Source: Bacteroidia bacterium
Lineage (GTDB): Bacteria > Bacteroidota > Bacteroidia > B-17B0 > Aurantibacillaceae
Length of the DNA stretch: 64,000 nt
Assembly: GCA_016787445.1 (NCBI GenBank)
Contig: JAEUTQ010000060.1
Coordinates: forward strand, 38,545 to 102,544
Direction of reading: 5' to 3'
Part shown: piece after piece, positions 60,097-64,000 of the stretch
Layout of the letters: the number at the start of each line of letters is the position of its first letter
Position numbering within the stretch: position 1 is the first letter of the stretch
The notes under the pieces: model-generated
Told to the model about the DNA's origin: nothing
Databases searched by the model: none
Seen by the model: the letters and a program-made list of their open reading frames with translations, nothing else
Program-made: the position numbers and the translations under genes

Positions 60097-61035
60097 ATGG
60101 AAAATAAAACCTATGAAGATTTGTTTGAAGCCAAATTGGCAAAAAACGAAATGATTGAACCCAAAGATTGGATGCCGGAGAACTACCGTAAACATTTGAT
60201 TCGTCAGGTTTCTCAGCATGCCCATTCTGAAATTGTTGGTATGCTTCCTGAGGGCAACTGGATAACACGCGCCCCTAGTTTACGCGCTAAAAAAGTTTTA
60301 TTGGCTAAAGTACAAGATGAAGGAGGGCACGGACTTTACCTCTACACTGCCGCAGAAACTTTAGGAATCAGCCGTGATGAATTATTAGACAACCTACATA
60401 CAGGCAAAGCAAAATATTCTTCCATATTCAATTATCCAACTTTAACTTGGGCCGATATCGGAGCTATTGGATGGTTGGTTGATGGTGCTGCCATTATGAA
60501 TCAGGTAATGTTGCAAAGAACGTCTTACGGTCCTTATGCACGGGCAATGGTAAGAATTTGTAAAGAAGAAAGTTTTCATCAACGTCAGGGTTATGAAATC
60601 ATGACTCATTTAGCATTTGGAACTCCTGAACAAAAAGCAATGGCACAAGATGCTATCAATCGTTGGTGGTTTCCTACCATGATGATGTTTGGTCCGCCGG
60701 ATGCTGAGTCACCTAACAGTGAAAATGCAATGAAGTGGCGCATCAAGCGTGAAACCAACGACCAGTTACGTCAGCGTTTCGTTAATCAAACTGTTCCGCA
60801 AGTAGAATATTTAGGTTTAACTGTACCTGATCCGAATTTGAAATGGAATGAGGCGAAGAAAGGCTACGATTTCAGTGAACCGGATTGGACAGAATTTAAA
60901 AACGTCATCAGTGGAAACGGTCCTTGCAACAAGGAGCGTTTAGGCGCGCGCGTTAAAGCGCATAAAGATGGCGCTTGGGTGCGAGAAGCAGCAGCGGCCT
61001 ACGCTAAAAAACAAAATCAATCCATAGCAGCATAA
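60097..61035 (+). CDS. paaA: phenylacetyl-CoA 1,2-epoxidase catalytic subunit PaaA
   Basis: 312 residues. The N terminus ([20 protein letters not shown]), the ferritin-like helices with QDEGGHG and [11 protein letters not shown] (di-iron E-x-x-H type ligands), and [14 protein letters not shown] are typical of PaaA. It is the catalytic subunit of the di-iron multicomponent monooxygenase that epoxidises phenylacetyl-CoA in aerobic phenylacetate breakdown. It is followed by paaB and paaC. The start is set by the promoter at 60046-60075. Confidence 0.95.
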   Translation: MENKTYEDLFEAKLAKNEMIEPKDWMPENYRKHLIRQVSQHAHSEIVGMLPEGNWITRAPSLRAKKVLLAKVQDEGGHGLYLYTAAETLGISRDELLDNLHTGKAKYSSIFNYPTLTWADIGAIGWLVDGAAIMNQVMLQRTSYGPYARAMVRICKEESFHQRQGYEIMTHLAFGTPEQKAMAQDAINRWWFPTMMMFGPPDAESPNSENAMKWRIKRETNDQLRQRFVNQTVPQVEYLGLTVPDPNLKWNEAKKGYDFSEPDWTEFKNVISGNGPCNKERLGARVKAHKDGAWVREAAAAYAKKQNQSIAA

Positions 61036-61072
61036 ATTTTATACTTAATAAAAAAATAAATTAATTACGATT

Positions 61073-61360
61073 ATGAGCGATTCACAAGGACCACTTTGGG
61101 AAGTATTTGTGCAAAAGAAAGCAGGGCAACCGTTTGTACACTGCGGCAGTTTACATGCATTTGATAAAGAGATGGCATTACAAAATGCACGCGATTTATA
61201 TACACGTCGCAATGAAGGAATGGCTTTATGGGTAGTTCCATCTTCAGCGATCACCGCAAGCAGTCCGGAAGACATGGGCTCATTTTTTGAACCTGCCAAT
61301 GATAAAGTTTACAGACATCCTACTTTCTACCAGATTCCGGATGCAATTGGTCACATGTAA
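61073..61360 (+). CDS. paaB: phenylacetyl-CoA epoxidase subunit PaaB
   Basis: 95 residues, normal length. GPLWEVFVQKKAGQPFVHCG, ARDLYTRRNEGMALWVVPS and the FEPANDKVYRHPTFY tail are PaaB hallmarks. It is the small bridging subunit of the epoxidase complex. It follows paaA by 37 bases and precedes paaC by 24 bases. Confidence 0.96.
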   Translation: MSDSQGPLWEVFVQKKAGQPFVHCGSLHAFDKEMALQNARDLYTRRNEGMALWVVPSSAITASSPEDMGSFFEPANDKVYRHPTFYQIPDAIGHM

Positions 61361-61384
61361 TTTGAATTAAATTTAATTGTAAGA

Positions 61385-62134
61385 ATGAATAACCTATTTG
61401 TATATACACTTCGCCTTGCGGATAATTCTTTGGTGCTGGCACAACGATTAAGTGAGTGGACCGGACACGGGCCGTTTTTAGAAGAAGATTTGGCATTAAC
61501 CAATGTGGCACTCGATACTTTTGGAACTGCAACATCTTTATTAGAATATGCTGCTCAAGTAGAAGGCAAAGGAAGAAGCGCTGATGATTTAGCTTATTTC
61601 AGACATGAAAGAGAATACACCAATGTTCTGTTAGTAGAACAACCTAACGGTGACTATGCCAAGACAATTATTCGTCAGGCTTTTGTTGATCATTTTAATT
61701 TGTTACTGTATACCGAACTGGCTAAAAGCAAAGATGAAACAATTGCAGGTATTGCTCAAAAAGCAATTAAAGAAGTGACCTATCATGTTCGTCACAGTTC
61801 TTCATGGGTATTACGTTTCGGTGATGGTACCGAAGAAAGTCATAACCGCGCGCAAGAAGCGGTTAACGAATTATGGCGTTTTACAGGAGAGTTGTTTGAA
61901 ATGGATGAAGTAGAAAACAACTTAGTAAAAGAAGGTATTTCGGTTAACACATCTTTATTAAAAGAAAAGTGGGAAAAGCAAATAACCGACTTATTGACCA
62001 AAGCCACACTCAAAAAACCGGAATCATCATTTATGCAAAGCGGTGGAAGAAAAGGCATGCACACCGAACATTTAGGCTATTTGTTGTCGGAAATGCAAAC
62101 CGTACCAAGAATGTATCCTAACGCAAAATGGTAA
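61385..62134 (+). CDS. paaC: phenylacetyl-CoA epoxidase structural subunit PaaC
   Basis: 249 residues, ferritin-like. DNSLVLAQRLSEWTGHGPFLEEDLALTNVALD at the N terminus, FGTATSLLEYAA, HVRHSSSWVLRFGDGTEES and MHTEHLGYLLSEMQ near the C terminus identify PaaC, the structural partner of PaaA. No paaD or paaE follows within the window; a small secreted protein gene comes next. Confidence 0.95.
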   Translation: MNNLFVYTLRLADNSLVLAQRLSEWTGHGPFLEEDLALTNVALDTFGTATSLLEYAAQVEGKGRSADDLAYFRHEREYTNVLLVEQPNGDYAKTIIRQAFVDHFNLLLYTELAKSKDETIAGIAQKAIKEVTYHVRHSSSWVLRFGDGTEESHNRAQEAVNELWRFTGELFEMDEVENNLVKEGISVNTSLLKEKWEKQITDLLTKATLKKPESSFMQSGGRKGMHTEHLGYLLSEMQTVPRMYPNAKW

Positions 62135-62139
62135 TTGAT

Positions 62140-62481
62140 ATGAAAAGATTTTTTTGTATAACAATTCTTTCTTTGTGCTTTTTAATTGGAAATGCTCAGT
62201 CCGAAGAAATAAACATAAACGTAACACGGAAACAATTAAGAGACGCAAAAGTGTTTTCGGATTTAGTTCCAAACGTCGACAAAAATTGCAAGATCAAAAA
62301 TTGCATGTATGGGATGGTGGTAAATGGAAATGTAAATGAATTCAAACTTAACGGACATTTTCTAGCATTACCAGAAGACATCCGTAGACTACAAAAGGTG
62401 ATTGTACGAGAAATAGAATCTGACTGTAAAAATATTATAAATAAAAAATATGTGTTTACGGTAATAAAGGATGAAAAATGA
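62140..62481 (+). CDS. small secreted protein of unknown function
   Basis: 113 residues with a signal peptide (ILSLCFLIGNAQ). The mature ~90 residues contain three cysteines (KNCKIKNC and ESDCKN). The part NGNVNEFKLNGHFLALPEDIRRLQK suggests a small mixed alpha/beta domain. I recognise no family. It begins five bases after paaC and its stop overlaps the next micro-ORF (ATGA), so it is read on the paa transcript, yet nothing in it points to phenylacetate. Confidence 0.6.
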   Translation: MKRFFCITILSLCFLIGNAQSEEININVTRKQLRDAKVFSDLVPNVDKNCKIKNCMYGMVVNGNVNEFKLNGHFLALPEDIRRLQKVIVREIESDCKNIINKKYVFTVIKDEK

Positions 62482-62609
62482 GCTTAAAAGATTCTTGGAA
62501 TAAACTATATCCTTACTTTGTAGACTTTTGGCATGGGCAATACCCTGTGGGTATTGAGCCGGCTTGTGCGGATGAATTGCCAGACTCTAAACAAGAAAAT
62601 ATTTTATGA
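62478..62609 (+). CDS. 43-residue micro-ORF, soluble-tailed copy of a duplicated peptide gene
   Basis: Encodes MSLKDSWNKLYPYFVDFW followed by a hydrophilic tail (HGQYPVGIEPACADE...). The first 18 residues are identical to the next micro-ORF. Its start overlaps the stop of the secreted protein gene and its stop overlaps the start of the next micro-ORF, both as ATGA. It has a two-codon insertion and a diverged tail compared with its neighbour, so it may be a decaying duplicate or a variant. Confidence 0.45.
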   Translation: MSLKDSWNKLYPYFVDFWHGQYPVGIEPACADELPDSKQENIL

Positions 62610-62659
62610 GCTTAAAAGATTCTTGGAATAAACTATATCCTTACTTTGTAGATTTCTGG
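62478..62659 (+). repeat. tandem direct repeat (two copies, period 128 bases)
   Basis: Copy 1 starts at 62478 and copy 2 at 62606. The first 47 bases are identical, and the next few differ only at two wobble positions. After a six-base in-frame insertion in copy 1 the match continues weakly (AATACC.TGT...TATT). The conserved part codes for the shared N terminus of the two micro-ORFs. Confidence 0.85.
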
Positions 62660-62713
62660 CAATACCTTGTTATTATTCTTATTATGATTCTTGGCGCTAT
62701 TTTTATACTTTAG
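62606..62713 (+). CDS. 35-residue micro-ORF, single-pass membrane peptide
   Basis: Encodes MSLKDSWNKLYPYFVDFW followed by QYLVIILIMILGAIFIL, a clear transmembrane helix at the extreme C terminus. The amphipathic N-terminal half would sit on the cytoplasmic side. It is translationally coupled to the preceding copy (ATGA) and lies six bases before the TPR protein gene. A small membrane peptide of unknown role; the duplication argues it is a real coding sequence. Confidence 0.58.
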   Translation: MSLKDSWNKLYPYFVDFWQYLVIILIMILGAIFIL

Positions 62714-62719
62714 TATAGT

Positions 62720-64000
62720 ATGCGCAGCATTAAATTTATAAGTCTATTATTTCTTCTGCTCCTTTCTTACTCTCTATTTCCGCAGCTAAAAGACACTGTT
62801 GCTATTAATAAAAATTTACGTCTTGCCGATAAGCTCCTTGAACAAAACACTGATTCGGCTCTTATTATAATTAAACAAAGCGCCAAAGCTTCCAGAGAAA
62901 AAAAATACATTTATGGTTATGCCAAATCTAACTTACAATTAGTACGCTATTACTTATTAAAAGGCCTTAACGATTCTTCCAGCTATTATACAAACGACGC
63001 TATTAAGTACGCGCGAATCACGAAAGACACTGCTTTAATCATTAATACTTACTTGCTTTCTTCGCGCGCATTGAGCTCAGCCTTGCAATACAACAAAGCC
63101 CTTGAATTATGCTTACAAGCTCAACGCTTTGCCGAATCAAAAAAGAACATTAAGTATAAAATTAAAATTGCTCACGACTTAGGTTATATTCATAGCAATA
63201 TGGACCTGCATGAAAAAGCAATAAGCTATTACAAAGAAGGACTAAGATTAAGTCAACAGGAAAAAGACACTTTCAATTTTGCCAATATTTCTGCGCGCTT
63301 AGCAGGTGAATTTAGCCTGATTAAAAAATTTGATACGGCGATGGTTTATAATAAACAATCGCTTAAATATTTTACTTTAATCAAACACAAAAGAGGTGTT
63401 GGAGTTAGTCTTGTTAACCTGGCGGAGAATTATAACGGACTTAAACAATACGACAAAGCCATCGAAACAACTTTGGAAGCCATTAAAATCAGAACTGAAT
63501 TAGGCGACAGTTATGCCCTCACTATTTTGAAAAACAATTTAGCCTCCTGTTACTTAAAGAAAAAAGATTACAAGAAAGCATTGGAAGCCGCCAAAGAAGG
63601 TGAAGAACTTTGCAAGCAACAAAACGACATTGCGCTGCAAATAGATAATTATAGCAGTCAGTACCTCATTTACTATTACCTCAGCAATTTTGAAAAAGCG
63701 TTTAATTACGCATACCGTTATATTAATTTAAAAGATTCAGTTAATCAATCTACCAATTTAGCTTCACTCACCGAATTACAAACACGCTACGAAACTGATC
63801 AAAAGGAAAAAGAAATTAAACTGCTTCAATTGGAAAATAAAAATGCAGAAGAACGTTCGAAAGCAGAATCTGCAAAACGAAATATTATTTTGTTTTCTGT
63901 TATTGCCATCACACTCACCATTGCCGCATTCTCTATCATTCTTTATAAGCGGTTTAAAGAATCAAATTATCAGAAAAACATTATTGCAGAGCAAAAACAA
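62720..64000 (+). CDS. TPR-repeat sensor-type protein (partial, 3' end outside window)
   Basis: 427 codons run open to the window edge. A signal peptide (ISLLFLLLLSYSLFPQ) leads to TPR-like helical repeats (~25-345: HDLGYIHSNMDLHEKAISYYKEG, NLAENYNGLKQYDKAIETTLEA, LASCYLKKKDYKKALEAAKEG). A coiled coil (TRYETDQKEKEIKLLQLENKN), one membrane segment (NIILFSVIAITLTIAAFSIILY) and a second helix follow. This layout is typical of Bacteroidota signalling proteins, whose cytoplasmic part is a histidine kinase, SpoIIE-type phosphatase or DNA-binding domain. The output domain is beyond the window. Confidence 0.85.
   Translation, partial: MRSIKFISLLFLLLLSYSLFPQLKDTVAINKNLRLADKLLEQNTDSALIIIKQSAKASREKKYIYGYAKSNLQLVRYYLLKGLNDSSSYYTNDAIKYARITKDTALIINTYLLSSRALSSALQYNKALELCLQAQRFAESKKNIKYKIKIAHDLGYIHSNMDLHEKAISYYKEGLRLSQQEKDTFNFANISARLAGEFSLIKKFDTAMVYNKQSLKYFTLIKHKRGVGVSLVNLAENYNGLKQYDKAIETTLEAIKIRTELGDSYALTILKNNLASCYLKKKDYKKALEAAKEGEELCKQQNDIALQIDNYSSQYLIYYYLSNFEKAFNYAYRYINLKDSVNQSTNLASLTELQTRYETDQKEKEIKLLQLENKNAEERSKAESAKRNIILFSVIAITLTIAAFSIILYKRFKESNYQKNIIAEQKQ

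Noticed and set aside
60073..61035. Longer start (TTG at 60073) for paaA
   Set aside because: It lies inside the -7 element TAAATTTG of a full consensus promoter; the ATG at 60097 gives the normal PaaA N terminus.

Overview
The window comes from an AT-rich chromosome of a member of the Bacteroidota. Evidence: two giant surface proteins with the gliding-motility C-terminal domain (type B T9SS signal), two secreted proteins with type A T9SS tails, a PorP/SprF protein, the long form of IspG, DUF4412-like lipoproteins, and several promoters of the Bacteroidota form TTG-N19/20-TAnnTTTG. Shine-Dalgarno sequences are mostly weak and TTG/GTG starts are common. I saw no rRNA, tRNA, CRISPR array, insertion sequence or phage module.

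Layout. (1) 1-1384: the end of an MBOAT O-acyltransferase gene and its SGNH-like partner. (2) 1373-22335, all minus strand: a GH16 glucanase and a fatty-acid-hydroxylase family protein; two tandem paralogous T9SS adhesins (1551 and 1691 residues) built from about 70-residue Ig-like repeats; an SGNH hydrolase with a T9SS tail; a small unknown protein; PorP/SprF; a double-length D-Ala-D-Ala ligase; an LVIVD-repeat protein; rdgB; and a sugar epimerase. (3) 22463-37660: a surface polysaccharide locus with a glycosyltransferase/sugar-amidotransferase fusion, five further glycosyltransferases, two methyltransferases, a Wzx-type flippase, a PglD-like acetyltransferase, a DegT aminotransferase, a polytopic Wzy candidate and galE. 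Gene direction switches several times. (4) 37662-45371: a tandem CbbX-type AAA ATPase with a duplicated N-terminal domain, three related DUF4412-like secreted proteins, a small lipoprotein, a secreted cyclophilin, an unknown secreted protein and an RlmI/K-like methyltransferase. (5) 45505-56622: a tightly packed plus-strand operon with a sugar MFS transporter, two YeeE/YedE half-transporters, GH20, glycosylasparaginase, CutC, GH2 beta-mannosidase and GH92 alpha-mannosidase. (6) 56669-64000: ispG with a halogenase-like flavoprotein, paaABC under a good promoter, a small secreted protein, two duplicated micro-ORFs, and a TPR signalling protein cut by the window end.

Functional reading. The operon in region 5 matches, enzyme by enzyme, the stepwise breakdown of the protein N-glycan core (Man-alpha, Man-beta-GlcNAc, GlcNAc, GlcNAc-Asn) with a sugar importer. 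It has no SusC/SusD pair, and it embeds CutC and a sulfur-type transporter whose roles there are unexplained. This is the best candidate for an under-described system. The other strong candidates are the tandem Ddl fusion, the glycosyltransferase/amidotransferase fusion, the tandem AAA protein with its duplicated N-terminal module, and the duplicated micro-ORF pair that appears to have swapped a membrane tail for a soluble one.
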